A program made the position numbers and the translations under genes. A stretch of 30,365 bases of DNA, from the NCBI GenBank assembly GCA_001953115.1, contig LSSL01000093.1, forward strand, positions 1 to 30,365, read 5' to 3'. Origin of the DNA: Smittium mucronatum (lineage: Eukaryota; Kickxellomycota; Harpellomycetes; Harpellales; Legeriomycetaceae). The notes under the pieces were generated by a model. It did not search any database, was not told where the DNA came from, and saw nothing but the letters and a program-made list of their open reading frames with translations. Shown piece after piece: positions 1-10,911 of the stretch (position 1 is its first letter; each line of letters opens with the position of its first letter).

Positions 1-601
1 CCACCATAGGAACATATGCTAAATCTCATCTTTAAAGTTATTCAGTTTTTAGAAAACAAAATTGCGATAGAATCGAAAATCCACAAAACCATTGGGTAAG
101 TTAAAAACACCCATCTAATTCTATACAATACTCTTTTTCTAAAAAATCAAATTTTTATATGCAATTTTTTTTAGAAAATGGTATAAAAGACAAATTTAAA
201 ACATTTTCTACTTCAGGATAATAACTTAATTTAAATAATTTTTTAAGTGAAAAACAAATTAAATAAAATTTAACATTTTTAGACTGGTTATAAACAAATT
301 TAAGATTTATTATTCATATTTATAAGCCCTTTTATTCATAAAAATCGTTTTTTAGCCTTAATTTTCATTCCTTTAAAATAAAAAATAGCGCAGCTTTCTC
401 TGAAAACCCTTTTCAGAAATTGGGAAAACGAGGGATATTTACAAAAGAAACTTTATTCGAAAAGAAAATATGTACAGACAATACGTATAATGTATTTAAA
501 AAAGTATTTAAATCATTTAGTTAATAGCGATAAAATTTATTTTATACTTGTTATTTTAAATAGATCCATTTTTCAATCATAAAGTTTTAATTATAAATAA
601 A
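1..601. repeat. Left 601-bp terminal inverted repeat
   Basis: It is the reverse complement of 2479-3079 without a single indel. By eye I count six mismatches. All lie in the inner 240 bases or so, and the outer 360 bases are identical. It starts with CCACCATAGGAACATATGC. Identity breaks at position 602. Confidence 0.95.
388..582 (+). CDS. 64-codon open frame inside the left TIR arm
   Basis: An open frame in the left arm ends with TAA at 580-582 and encodes a strongly basic peptide rich in K, R, N, Y and L. It has no ATG at its head (the first codon after the upstream stop region is GCG-like), so it is either an inner exon or fragment or a chance frame. The same frame is open in the right arm (2498-2692). 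The arms differ by only a few residues: A/V at position 1, L/H at 3, V/E and T/K near the middle. Not recognised. It could be a remnant of a DNA-binding segment of the transposase, or simply a chance frame in a perfectly copied repeat. Confidence 0.25.
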   Translation, partial: AQLSLKTLFRNWENEGYLQKKLYSKRKYVQTIRIMYLKKYLNHLVNSDKIYFILVILNRSIFQS

Positions 602-652
602 AATATAAAAAGTGCATGTGTTTATTCTTTAAATTTAATAATTAGTTCGACA

Positions 653-907
653 CTATTTCCTAATCACTTTGTGATAGATTTTTACAAATATTATCATGGT
701 CTTAATGGCAAAACATTTTGCTTTTTTCCCAATCTTTTTTTTATTTACAATGCCCCTCTTTGCATCCGCTTTTGCAAGAAAATTTGATTTCAACTTTTGA
801 TATCCATCCTGAGGCTCTTCTGAATGCCCCGGATACCGAAATTTTTTCTTCGGCATAAAAAATTTCCTTAGTATATTTAAATTAATAAAGATGCTTTTTT
901 GTATCAT
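653..907 (-). CDS. Hypothetical lysine-rich 84-aa ORF inside the TIR element
   Basis: An ATG-initiated 84-codon frame on the same strand as the integrase remnant and downstream of it, just inside the left TIR. A second ATG near residue 18 precedes a less repetitive stretch, MPKKKFRYPGHSEEPQDGYQ, with mixed G, P, E, D and Q content. That is unlike the F/I/N/K/L-only translations expected from random AT-rich DNA. The C-terminal half is lysine-rich. It may be a second element-encoded protein or the eroded C-terminal tail of the integrase polypeptide. Family not recognised. Confidence 0.3.
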   Translation of the reverse strand: MIQKSIFINLNILRKFFMPKKKFRYPGHSEEPQDGYQKLKSNFLAKADAKRGIVNKKKIGKKAKCFAIKTMIIFVKIYHKVIRK

Positions 908-1244
908 CCTATCAATAATACCAAATTATATTCCAATTTCGTAGCTTTCATTTTTTTTTTCAATAATAACACTAGTTAAATACTTTTCACATGTTCTGTT
1001 TTGGTCCCCTTTAGGTATTTTTATTTTTATAAAACCACCTATATTAAAATTTGGAATCTTTTCATTATTTTTTTTACCATAGAATTTGACAGAACTTCCC
1101 TATTTTTTTGGATTGTAAGTATGTTTTATTTTCTTCTGATAAAATCATTTTTTGACCGATTTCTTCCCCGTATAAAATACTATTACGCAAAATCAAATAC
1201 TAAAAACTTACATCAGTTAAATTATTTCTATGATTGATTTCAGT

Positions 1245-2440
1245 TTATGACACATTTAAATGATCCTTTGTTGAGTTTCCGAGTGTGGGGTGATTTTCCT
1301 GGTTACTTTCTTCAATTTTGTTTGAATTTTTCTGTATATTAACTGATTTTATGCCCGCTAAATTTCCTGTATTTGATGTCCAAGTTGGATTAACTAGTAA
1401 TTCTACATTTTTTAGGACTCCTGTAAATATACTGCTTTAGATGGGGGAATTTTTAATCCAATACTATTTACAAAATCCATGAAATAGGCACAATACGGGA
1501 TCAGCATTGATAAAATATAAATTTCAAGTTATAATAATAAGGTTTTCTAAATATTAAATGATTAAAAAAAATATAATGTGTTAATTTTTATAAGTTAAAA
1601 ATAACTTCATACATACCCCACTATTTAGCAAAAGTGTCTTCAATTAAAAAAAATTTCCATCTAATAAAGTCATATGAGCCTGCACAACCATAATATTTGC
1701 TTGAGGGTTTCTGGGAGCTATGAAACTTGGTTATTTACCCGTGAGTGCAGTTAAAAACTCTATGAAGTCTTTGTTTAAAAAATCCTTTCGATTATCAAAC
1801 TGAATTATTTTTGGAGTTATCGAAAATGTGTATATAAAATCTTTTAATGTAATGAGAACTTCGGGGCCAAATTTTGTTTTCAACAGAGATATCCAATTAA
1901 AATGACTTAGGTGGACCACCGCGTGAAAAATAAACCTGTAATAATTTGAAGGGGTGCTTCCCATGTCTATTAAGTATATCTCTATTATTTCAAAAGGGGT
2001 TTTCTAAAATTATTTGGATATGAAATTATTTGGATATGAAATTATTTTTTTTATAGAATTAAGTTTCATACATTTCGGACAATTTTGAACGAAAGAGCGT
2101 ATAAATTCTCTGTTTGGACAATGCAAAACGTTTTATATACTTTTTTGTGTTTTATAAGCACCGAGATGGCCTAAACAGCTATGTAAACCATAAATAGATC
2201 CAAAATAATATTCTTTATACAAAACCTTTAAAGATAAATTTTCAGAAAAAAAGCATAAAACTGTGCCGTTTTTTCACGAAATAATTTCTTTTAAATTTTA
2301 AATTTTATTCTTTGACAAGTTTGATTCATTCCCCATTAAAGCATTGGTATAATCAGCAATTTTTTGATCTTGAAAAAAAAAAACGAGGATTAGAATCGAG
2401 ATCAACCTTGGAGTAAAAAATCGATTCAAAGCATAGTGAA
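1245..2440 (-). pseudogene. Decayed rve (retroviral-type) integrase, KRBA2-like
   Basis: Known role: DDE integrases of this family cut and join element ends to host DNA. Seen, in minus-strand order: an HHCC zinc finger with HSCLGHLGAYKT near 2160-2195, then EFIRSFVQNCPKCMKLN near 2065-2115. A core start follows with LIDMGSTPSNYY and VVHLSHFNWISLLKTK (1870-1975), where a family VVDHFS-type motif has D replaced by H. The second catalytic Asp is kept in IIQFDNRKDF (about 1780-1810). The third block reads IAPRNPQANIMVVQAHM (1665-1715); valine stands where the family has the catalytic Glu, so the enzyme is dead. A C-terminal open stretch rich in N, S, E and K ends at 1245. Frames shift several times, once at a 16-bp tandem duplication (2007-2038), and stops interrupt the finger region. 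Confidence 0.8.
2007..2038. repeat. 16-bp tandem duplication inside the integrase remnant
   Basis: Two exact copies of AAATTATTTGGATATG lie back to back between the zinc finger and the catalytic core. Sixteen is not a multiple of three, so the duplication itself shifts the frame of the integrase pseudogene. Confidence 0.9.
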
Positions 2441-2478
2441 ATCTTAAAGTAAAAATTTATAATGCAATTAAAATCAGG

Positions 2479-3079
2479 TTTATTTATAATTAAAAATTTA
2501 TGATTGAAAAATGGATCTATTTAAAATAACAAGTATAAAATAAATTTTATCGCTATTAACTAAATGATTTAAATACTTTTTTAAATACATTATACGTATT
2601 TTCTGTTCATATTTTCTTTTCGAATAAAGTTTCTTTTGTAAATATCCCTCGTTTTCCCAATTTCTGAATAGGGTTTTCAGAGAATGCTGCACTATTTTTT
2701 ATTTTAAAGGAATGAAAATTAAGGCTAAAAAACGATTTTTATGAATAAAAGGGCTTATAAATATGAATAATAAATCTTAAATTTGTTTATAACCAGTCTA
2801 AAAATGTTAAATTTTATTTAATTTGTTTTTCACTTAAAAAATTATTTAAATTAAGTTATTATCCTGAAGTAGAAAATGTTTTAAATTTGTCTTTTATACC
2901 ATTTTCTAAAAAAAATTGCATATAAAAATTTGATTTTTTAGAAAAAGAGTATTGTATAGAATTAGATGGGTGTTTTTAACTTACCCAATGGTTTTGTGGA
3001 TTTTCGATTCTATCGCAATTTTGTTTTCTAAAAACTGAATAACTTTAAAGATGAGATTTAGCATATGTTCCTATGGTGG
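2479..3079. repeat. Right 601-bp terminal inverted repeat
   Basis: It mirrors 1-601. The outer end reads GCATATGTTCCTATGGTGG at 3061-3079. Identity is about 99% by eye count, which means recent mobility or continuing gene conversion between the arms, in contrast to the badly damaged core. Confidence 0.95.
2498..2692 (-). CDS. 64-codon open frame inside the right TIR arm (copy of 388-582)
   Basis: This is the mirror copy of the left-arm frame. It opens at a GTG and closes with TAA. The peptide contains the segment LFRNWENEGYLQKKLYSKRK, with high basic charge and several tyrosines. Five of the six mismatches between the TIR arms fall inside this frame: four change an amino acid, one is silent and none creates a stop. 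Not recognised. Because the start is not ATG and the base composition is very AT-rich, I do not claim that it is expressed. Confidence 0.25.
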   Translation of the reverse strand: MQHSLKTLFRNWENEGYLQKKLYSKRKYEQKIRIMYLKKYLNHLVNSDKIYFILVILNRSIFQS

Positions 3080-3264
3080 GAAGGGGCAAGATGGTTGTAA
3101 ATTATGAATATTTAATACATTTTCTGAACGTTTTTTTTCCAGTTTTTATTTGAGAATTCAAATTGTCACAAAATATTCATTCGCCAAAAAAAAAGTTAAT
3201 CAAGGAAAGAAAAAAAAAGTTGTCAAGATTAAAAATTTTTTAAAAAATTTAACACTATTAAAAG

Positions 3265-3374
3265 CGATTCAAACCCGCCTAGAGATCAAAATCGCCAAAA
3301 TTTGATCAAAACCACTTAAGGATCAAAATCACCAAATAAAGATCGAAACCGCATCAGGATCAAAACTATATACA
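3265..3374. repeat. Degenerate 17/20-bp alternating minisatellite (GATCAAAAYCRCC-type)
   Basis: Units start with GATYMAAA at 3265, 3284, 3304, 3321, 3341 and 3358, giving spacings of 19, 20, 17, 20 and 17. The regular 20+17 alternation implies a 37-bp composite unit present about 2.5 times. Unit cores are GATCAAAATCGCC, GATCAAAACCACT, GATCAAAATCACC and GATCGAAACCGCA. A similar two-unit stretch occurs at 22457-22490. Confidence 0.75.
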
Positions 3375-6300
3375 ATATATATATTAATAAATATTGAAAA
3401 TAGAATGTATAACAATGAGCAAAATCGAACATATGTTATTTCTAATCCTTTTATTAGTTTTTAATCAAAATTCTAATTTATTATTTGTAAATGTTAGGTA
3501 ATTTGTGAGTTTATAATGGTCATAATGGATCTAGAAAATTACATAAATTCAAACTAATTTATAGTTCAGAAAAAAATGCTCTCCTTTTTTTTAACGCTAG
3601 GAATTTATGTTTACATTTTTAGATTATGGAATTTAGATAATTTTTTTTAGCTATTTTAGCTATTTTTATAATCAATCTAAAAAGTGGATATTTTTTTCGT
3701 TTACTCTCAAATAATTCTATTTCGAGTTTTTTGTGGGACTTTATAATAGTTGGATTTTTTCCAAAATTTAGTTATTTTATGGGCTTATAACTATATTTTC
3801 TGAAATATGAGAGTTTTTAAATAAGATAAATATTCTTAAATGAAAACCATTATAAAAAACGATGAAATTAAACCAGGAATATATAATGTTGATCCTTCAA
3901 ATTTTATTAATTGTAGTAATAAAGCCAATATATACTGTGAAGAATAATTATCTAATAAAAATTAAGAATTTTTTTTATTACTTATCAAGGGAATTTTTAT
4001 AAAAAGGGTAAAGTTATTTTTATTGGATAATATATGATTATTGATATCTTTATTTCAATTTATGATAAAAATAATATTAAACACAGTAAATTTTAGAGTA
4101 AAAAGCATTAAATTTAATATTTTGTAATTTTTTGAGTTAGCAGCGCTATTTCAGTAATTTGATTTATATTTATTAAAAAATTTATCGATTATTAATTTTC
4201 AAAGAATTAAATATCTCTATTCGGATGATAATTTTTACATAAAATAGGGTGATAATATATTTAAAACTTGATGGTAGCTATTTCTTTTTTAATTTTCGAT
4301 TTTCAAGGTAAGATTTACGATGAGATAAATCCTTTCAGGAACACTTTTATCTCCATACTTGAATCATAATAAGACGAAAAATTATGTTTATGCGATTCAA
4401 AGTTGATATCCTTTAGAAAAAAGTTAAAAAAAATTATTTCAGACTTATCCCATACGCAAAAAACGGCTTGATTATAAAATATCCGGTCTAATTTGCTTAT
4501 AATAGACAGAGATAAGGTACTAGTGCACCATATTTGAACAGTAAAAATTTGGATTTTAAAAGGTAGGTTTTATTAATAATAATGTATTATATTTCATGAA
4601 TAGATTCAGAATAGAAATCGAGTAAAAAATTTAAGACTTTTTTACATTTATAAACAGTATAATAATAATGTAAGCTAGTAATAGATATTTTACTGAAAAA
4701 AAATAAAGGATTTATAATAAAAAATACCAAATATTATATGATAATAGTTAAATCTTTTTTAAAATTCTTTATATTTTTAAGAAAAATAATTCTAACATTT
4801 TTAAAATTTTAAGAAGTGTCTAAAAATAATTTATACTATTTATAATATTATTTCAAAACAAATTAGAATTCTATCAGGAATTTTAGTCTCCTTAAGATAT
4901 ACATAAATATACCCAGATAGATAAAATAATAGCGACTTATATTTAATATACACTATTTATTCTTATAATAAAAAAATAATTTTTTTAAAAATTTTGTGTT
5001 AGTTAATTATTAATGATATCGATGATAGAAAAAATATCATGTGAAATTCAAAGGTTTTTTTTAATCAAGGTTATACAATATTATCATATAATTATACATT
5101 TACCTACTTATGATTTTTTCAATTATCTATAAACGCGTTTTATATCTTTATTGTTCTATTTTCGAAAAAAAAATTTCGACTTTTAATCAATATTATTTTA
5201 ATTTTAATCATTTTTTTAAATAAAAAGAGATAAAAAAATTGTTTTAAAATGCTCGATAAAATTATTTGGCTTTTTTTTTATTAAATTTGTACTTGTATAT
5301 TTCTTTTGGTTTAAAATAAAAAATTATCAAATTAAATCGATATTTTTAGTACTAAAACTACTAGTTGATAATTATTAGTCAAATTTAAAAAAAATAACTT
5401 TAGTTTTTACAGTTTTTTAGTTGTTTGATAAAACCATCGTAAATTTTTTTCGAAAAAAATATTGTTTTGATATTATTTGTACCGCTAAAAAATGGTTTGA
5501 TTATTTTGGGCTCATAGTTTGTTGAAATTTTTATAATATTTTTAAATTTTTATTCTTGAGTTTTTGTCACATCTTTTTTTCTTTACTACGAATATTTAAT
5601 CATAAATTATTAAAAAATTAATTGACTTTTTAGTTAATTTCCATAAACCTTGAAAAATTCGCCAAAATTTATGTAATTAATAAAGTAACTGAGAGGAGTT
5701 GCATTAGAAAAGCATTGACTTTATTTTTTTACCCATTAAAAATTAAAAATATATTCGATAGATTTTTAATCTACTTTGGAATAAATTTCACATAAAAACC
5801 AAATAAATAGTTTACCAATTAAATCGATTATTAATTTAAAAATATTAAACAACTGCCTTCCTTTTTTTTTCATTAGAGCTAATTTATACTGTTTAAAAAG
5901 CTCAAAATTGCCCATAAAAAACTCAAAATACCATTTTATAAATTTGAGGCTGCTGAAAAATTTGAGGATCTTTTTCTTTATACACATAAATAAAATAAAA
6001 ATTGAATATAAATTATTTTAAGGTCATTTCACTTTATATATCAAAAAATGACTTCATATTGAAATTTTTAAATTAAAAATAGTTCATTTGGACACTTTAT
6101 TCTCATAAAAATAACACCAAAAATAATTTTTATCATCAATTTTTTTATAAAAAATAGCTATCTTGAATTTAACAAGTAATATTTCATCTAATAAATATAT
6201 TAACCTATGGCTTTTAAAAAGATAAAAAAAGTATAAACCAGTGGAAAATGATTTTAAATCAAAAAAACATCATCAATAAAAAATACTAATTTTATTTTTC

Positions 6301-8404
6301 TAGTTATTTATATCATGATATATATATAATCGAGTTTAAAAGCAAGCTAACCTAAAAAATTCACTTATACATTAATATAATCCAAAAAATGATACCATTA
6401 AATTTTAAAATGTGATAATATTGTACCGACAAGCTTAATAGGTTCAAAAATAATTCAATTAGATACTCTATTTTATATTGAATTTAACTAAGAAAAAAAA
6501 ATGGAAAATGCTATATCAATGATTTTTTGATTTATGCTAGCAATATTCTGTTTAATAAACCAAATTTCACGAGCTTTTTTTAGAAAAAGTGGAAATAATA
6601 ACCGCCCTATTTTCTTCTATTAAAGTTTTAAAATCAGAATATTGTAATTCTTATAAGATAAAAATCATTTCAAGCTGAAATTTTCAAAAATGATTCATTT
6701 AAGAATATAAGAAAAATTAAAAAAATTAAAAATGTGAAAAATGTGATAAAGATTATTAAAATAAAAAGATATAAATTAATTTACTAACAAATTCAAATAA
6801 ATATTATTTACTAAAAAAATTGATTAAAATTTAAGTTGATTTTTCATTTCTGAGTCGGATAAAGGTTAAAATTTATTTTCATTCGTATTTTAATCTTTCA
6901 ATCGAATTAAATTTAGAATTAATTAATTAATTAAAATGAGGATGGGTTACTATTGATATGCCCTAATAGATCAATTTCTATAAAGAAAAAAATTTAAGTT
7001 TAAAATTCGAGATTTTTAATTCGAAAATTTTTTTTGATATAAATAAAGTATTTATTTTCTTTTAATTGTATTTTAATATTTCTATTAATAATTTTTTTTT
7101 AATATACGAAAATTAAAATTTATGCTTATCTTTATAAAAAATTATTTTAACACTAAAAAAACAAAATAACCGAATAATTAACTTTTATATATTTTAAGAT
7201 CGCTAAATTTTCTAAATTTTTTGTAACAATAATCTTTCATGATTTTGAATTAGAATAATTATTTTGATATTTTAAGGAATATTTTGTTCACTTATTTTTT
7301 ATTTTTTTAGGATTTTAATAACATCTGATTAATTTATCAAAAAATGTAGAATTTTTATTCCCAAATTCGAATCATCTTGAATTTTTTGTTTTCTAGAAAA
7401 TTTAAAAAACATCTTAGAAAAGAAAAGGGATAGATAAAAATACAAAAAAAATTGAGAAATACAGTTTTTAATAAAATTGCATCAAAATTTGAAATTATTT
7501 TTATATAAATAATTTAGTTTAGAAGTTCAGCAATAAATTTTTATAGCTTATTATATGGTTTTATGAAAAAGAGATTGGTTTTTTTAAAATAAATTTATAG
7601 GGTTGTTAATCTACTAAGCTTAAAAGCTATTATTTAAAAGCATATTTTTTTTCACAATATTTATATATTTAAATTGTTTGTTCAATCACTTATTTAAGTG
7701 AAAGTGAGATAGAAATTTTTATCATAAATTTTATTAATAAATATGCTTCTATTGAATTTAACTTGAAATATGATATTGTTTTTTCAAAAACCTATATTTT
7801 ATTTGCATATTTTTAAGAAATTAGTATTTTTTTTACTCGGATATTCTTTTTATAAATTTTGAGAAACTTAAGTTGGTAACATAAATGTTATTTCGGAAAT
7901 AAATATATTCTGCACTTCAAAATTATTTATATTATATTATTCAAAAACTCCAAGTGTTTTAGTTCAATATATATCATATTTATTTATTTCGGAAATTTAT
8001 CAAAGGTTATTTTATAAATATATTTCCGTTATTTTGTTAATATAAAACGCAAAAAATATAGGCTTAAACCTAATTTTTTAGTTTATTTTTTACTAATTTT
8101 GAATTTTAATCCTCTTTGTGTACGAGACCAAAAAAATAGAATAAAAAATAAAAAAATGTATAAAAATATATTTGATAATTAACTTGCTGATCCATAATAA
8201 ATTTAAATAAAACCACATATTTTTTTATAGTTTTTTTAAAAAATAATTATATTTATAAATGAATTTATTATCTTAGAATGTATTTTATTTTTTAATCTTA
8301 GGTATAATTTTTTTTTAAACATAATCGGCTATATATTTATGGGAGTTATTCCTTTGTTTATTAATTAAAACGAGTATTTTAATTGAGCCATTATTGTGGA
8401 TTTC

Positions 8405-8420
8405 ATATATATATATATAT
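8405..8420. repeat. (AT)8 microsatellite
   Basis: Eight uninterrupted AT dinucleotides in the desert between the elements. Confidence 0.9.
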
Positions 8421-8578
8421 TTAATAGGTTACAAATATCAATATCAAAGTTTAATGTTTTTTAATAAATTTTAATATAAAAATTTTATTTTTGTTTTCAT
8501 TTTTTTAAAATAATAATTTATATTGAGAATATAAACTGGAGCTTCGTAATTTTTTTTAAGTACAAATTTAGAAAATTT

Positions 8579-8614
8579 CATATGTATATATGTATATATG
8601 TATATATATATATT
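8579..8614. repeat. TATATG/TATA microsatellite
   Basis: ATGTATATATGTATATATG followed by a pure TA tract. Imperfect 8-bp periodicity (ATGTATAT) grades into TA repeats. Confidence 0.85.
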
Positions 8615-9020
8615 TTATATTTTAAATAAAAAATTATTTATTTTGAAATTATAAAAAAATTAATCAGAAAAAAATTTAAATCGCACTAAATCGAATTTTT
8701 TTTTAAAAAAGATGCAAAATAAACACATTGGATAGGCAATTTAATAATTTTTTAGCTTATTTTTTAAATTTTGCAAAAAAAACCCTTTAATAATCATTAT
8801 TAAGATATAGTGGCTTTACGAAAGCCGGTTTATAACACATCTTTAATTTTATTTTATTTTCTCCTTCATTATTTGTTTCCTGTTATTAAATTGTTTTACA
8901 TAAATTTTCAAAAACACATATGCTTTATAAGATCAAAATTATGCATTTATCTTGAGTTAATTTTACCCAGTTATGAAATTTTAAAGTATCTAAATACCTC
9001 AGAGATAATTTTATTGAATT

Positions 9021-9167
9021 TTAAACATATAAAACTTTCCTCAAAATTTCACTATTAAATTTTTTTATGATGTTGTTATTTGCATACCCCCATTTTACGC
9101 CTAAATAGAAAAATCTGGAAAACCCCGATAATCCATCAGCCAATCCGATAAATTTAGCTTCCTCTAA
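9021..9167 (-). other. 49-codon open stretch with non-random composition, possible coding relic
   Basis: On the minus strand a frame opens after a TGA and ends at TAA (9021-9023). The translation includes FIGLADGLSGFSRFFYLG and a following KWGYANNN segment, with more G, A, D, S and W than the surrounding AT-rich noise. There is no methionine and I recognise no family. It lies in one of the few less AT-rich patches of the desert, so it may be an eroded gene or transposon fragment. Confidence 0.2.
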
Positions 9168-10850
9168 TCACAAATCTGAAAATTTAAGAAATAATCTAAT
9201 AAAATAACATTAATTTATTCTTTCATTCCATTTGCCGCTTTTTTTTTAGTATTTTTTTTAATTTCTTTTAAAGATGCTCATGTTTTTTAAAAAAAATTAA
9301 CCATCAATTAATCAGTAAAAGTGCCACGCCATTTTTTTAAAGAGGAATAAAAAATTTTACCACAAAAAATTCTTTTAAGGCTTTTTTTATTTAATAACAT
9401 CTATTTGAATGAGAAAAAGATAGTTAAATATGAATTAAAAATCGCAAGTAAAATAGTGTCGAAAAGATCGAGTTTAAGTATAAGATGTATTCTGATGATT
9501 AAAATTAATTTTTAATAAATAAAACTCAAAAAGGTATTAAAATAGTCATCAGGTTAAACTTTTATTGATTTTAAAACCTGTTTCCGAGTCTATATCATAA
9601 TAAATATTCGGTAAAAAAACTAGAAATAGGTTTAATTAAAAACTTAATAAGATTTATCAAATTTTAATTTAAATATAATTATAAAATAATCAATTACTAA
9701 AAAAAAATCCTAAAAAAAAATTTATAAGAGTTTAATGATGCCCCTCCATTTTTTTTATCTCTTTTCGATTTTTGATAAGTAGTTCTATTATATTTTTTGA
9801 AATGAGGTGAGGTATAGCTGATTCGGAGATATTAAGATTTTTCCAGAGATTAATATTTTACCTATAAAATAAAATCGGTTCAAGTGATTCAAATAAAAAT
9901 AAAAATAAGTTTATGCGAAGTGAATCTTAGATTCTTCGATTACTGAAAATCCAAATAAATTTTAACGTAGATTTTCATAAGACTTACCAATAAACTGACC
10001 CAAATTGATTTATGAATTTTAAATTAAATAATGAAAAGTAAATTTGAATATATCTCAAATAAAGCATTAATTTAATATCATAAAAACATCAAATTTTTTG
10101 GAAATTTATTGTATTAGTTTTTTTGAATCACGGATAAAAGTATTTGACGAAAATATTTATTAATTTAAACATTATTCTTATCCATATACATTTTTTGGCT
10201 TTAAAGCTAGAATTAAAATGAGGATATTTTCAGACTATTGTTCAAATTTACGGATTAGTAATAGGACGATTTTCGATTTGGTGAATTTTTAAATTAATTT
10301 CCAGATTTTTCAAGAAATCAACATAGTTTTTATGAAATTTCCAGACGTTTATTTCCTAACCCCCAATTTACTATTTCACACCCAAAAAATAAAGAATTAT
10401 TATTGTTTCATTTTTTAAAAAAATTGCAATGTCTGCATGTATTTAATTGGTCGATATCATTTAGCAAAAAAAACATGTGGGATTTATCAGGCTTTTAAAA
10501 AACTGTTATAAAAGAAAAAGTTACTACAATAAATTTCAAAAAACTTATAATTCTGGATTGAGAATTTTGAAAATAGTAAAAAAAAACTCAAGCGTTAAAA
10601 TAATCTATTTATAAACTGAAATTAAATTAAAATTCTAATGAAAACCATGTAATATCGTTAAAATGGTAATTTTCTCATTCTTTTTTGATATATATGAATA
10701 TTTAAAAGTTTTTTTTTTTTCATAAAGTGAATAAAAATTTCTGTCTATTTATTCATTAAATGATAATATTTTTTTACATAGATCGAGAAAAAACCCTGCT
10801 TTTTCTTGATATTAATTATGCAAAATGAATTTCTGGTTAAATTTGGTGTT

Positions 10851-10874
10851 AATTGAGCTCTAAAGAGCTCAATT
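10851..10874. repeat. 24-bp palindrome abutting the 3' end of DIRS copy 1
   Basis: The 11-bp arms AATTGAGCTCT and AGAGCTCAATT pair perfectly around an AA spacer. The right arm ends one base before the inverted-terminus region of DIRS copy 1, whose 3' end (minus strand) lies here. It could be a terminator-like hairpin, a scar of integration, or part of the terminal structure of the element. Confidence 0.8.
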
Positions 10875-10880
10875 AAATAT

Positions 10881-10910
10881 AATATTATACGATGAGAGGA
10901 GAAATATATA
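10881..10910. repeat. DIRS copy 1 inverted terminus, 3' side
   Basis: AATATTATACGATGAGAGG followed by AGAAATATAT matches the reverse complement of 14936-14970, which reads GTATTATACTTCAGAGAGG then AGACATATTA, with one small gap. Inverted rather than direct termini fit DIRS-type architecture. The YR frame stops (TGA, 10912-10914) right beside it. Confidence 0.7.
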
Positions 10911-10911
10911 T

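Larger units (their letters stand above)
1..3079 (-). mobile_element. DNA transposon-like element with 601-bp terminal inverted repeats and decayed rve integrase
   Basis: Seen: the first 601 bases pair base-for-base with 2479-3079 in reverse complement (position i pairs with 3080-i). The unique core of about 1.88 kb carries minus-strand remnants of an rve-type integrase. Known: rve integrases joined to terminal inverted repeats occur in Ginger/GIN-type and related cut-and-paste elements, and KRBA2-like integrases derive from such sources. Inference: this is a non-autonomous or dead copy of such an element. Position 1 of the window is the outermost visible TIR base, so the true left end and any target-site duplication may lie outside. 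The right flank begins at 3080 with a G-rich stretch. The superfamily is not settled, because the outer ends do not obviously match a textbook TIR signature. Confidence 0.8.
3080..10850. other. AT-rich gene desert with simple repeats
   Basis: About 7.8 kb with no frame that I can defend as a gene. Open frames are short, mostly lack ATG starts and translate to F/I/K/N/L/Y-dominated peptides expected from AT-rich noise (for example 5766-5987 minus, and 8810-9058 plus, which starts at GTG right after an in-frame TAG). A/T runs and ATATAT tracts are frequent. Slightly more GC-rich patches occur near 9020-9200 and 10200-10390. The only structured sequences I see are the minisatellite at 3265-3374 and the TA-type repeats near 8.4 and 8.6 kb. 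Confidence 0.7.

Noticed and set aside
1001..1237. 78-codon plus-strand frame in the TIR element
   Set aside because: It starts at TTG, is antisense to the integrase direction and is dominated by F, I, Y and K as expected from AT-rich DNA.
7365..7380. TTCGAATC word resembling a tRNA B box
   Set aside because: There is no flanking T-stem, acceptor stem or A box. The other GTTCGA words (23985 and 30303) also fail to form tRNA arms.
8810..9058. 82-codon plus-strand frame
   Set aside because: It starts at a GTG directly after an in-frame TAG, is rich in F, L, I and Y, and has no recognisable motif.
3080..10850. CRISPR-like or satellite array
   Set aside because: The only periodic sequence is the short degenerate 17/20-bp minisatellite, which has no spacer and repeat structure.
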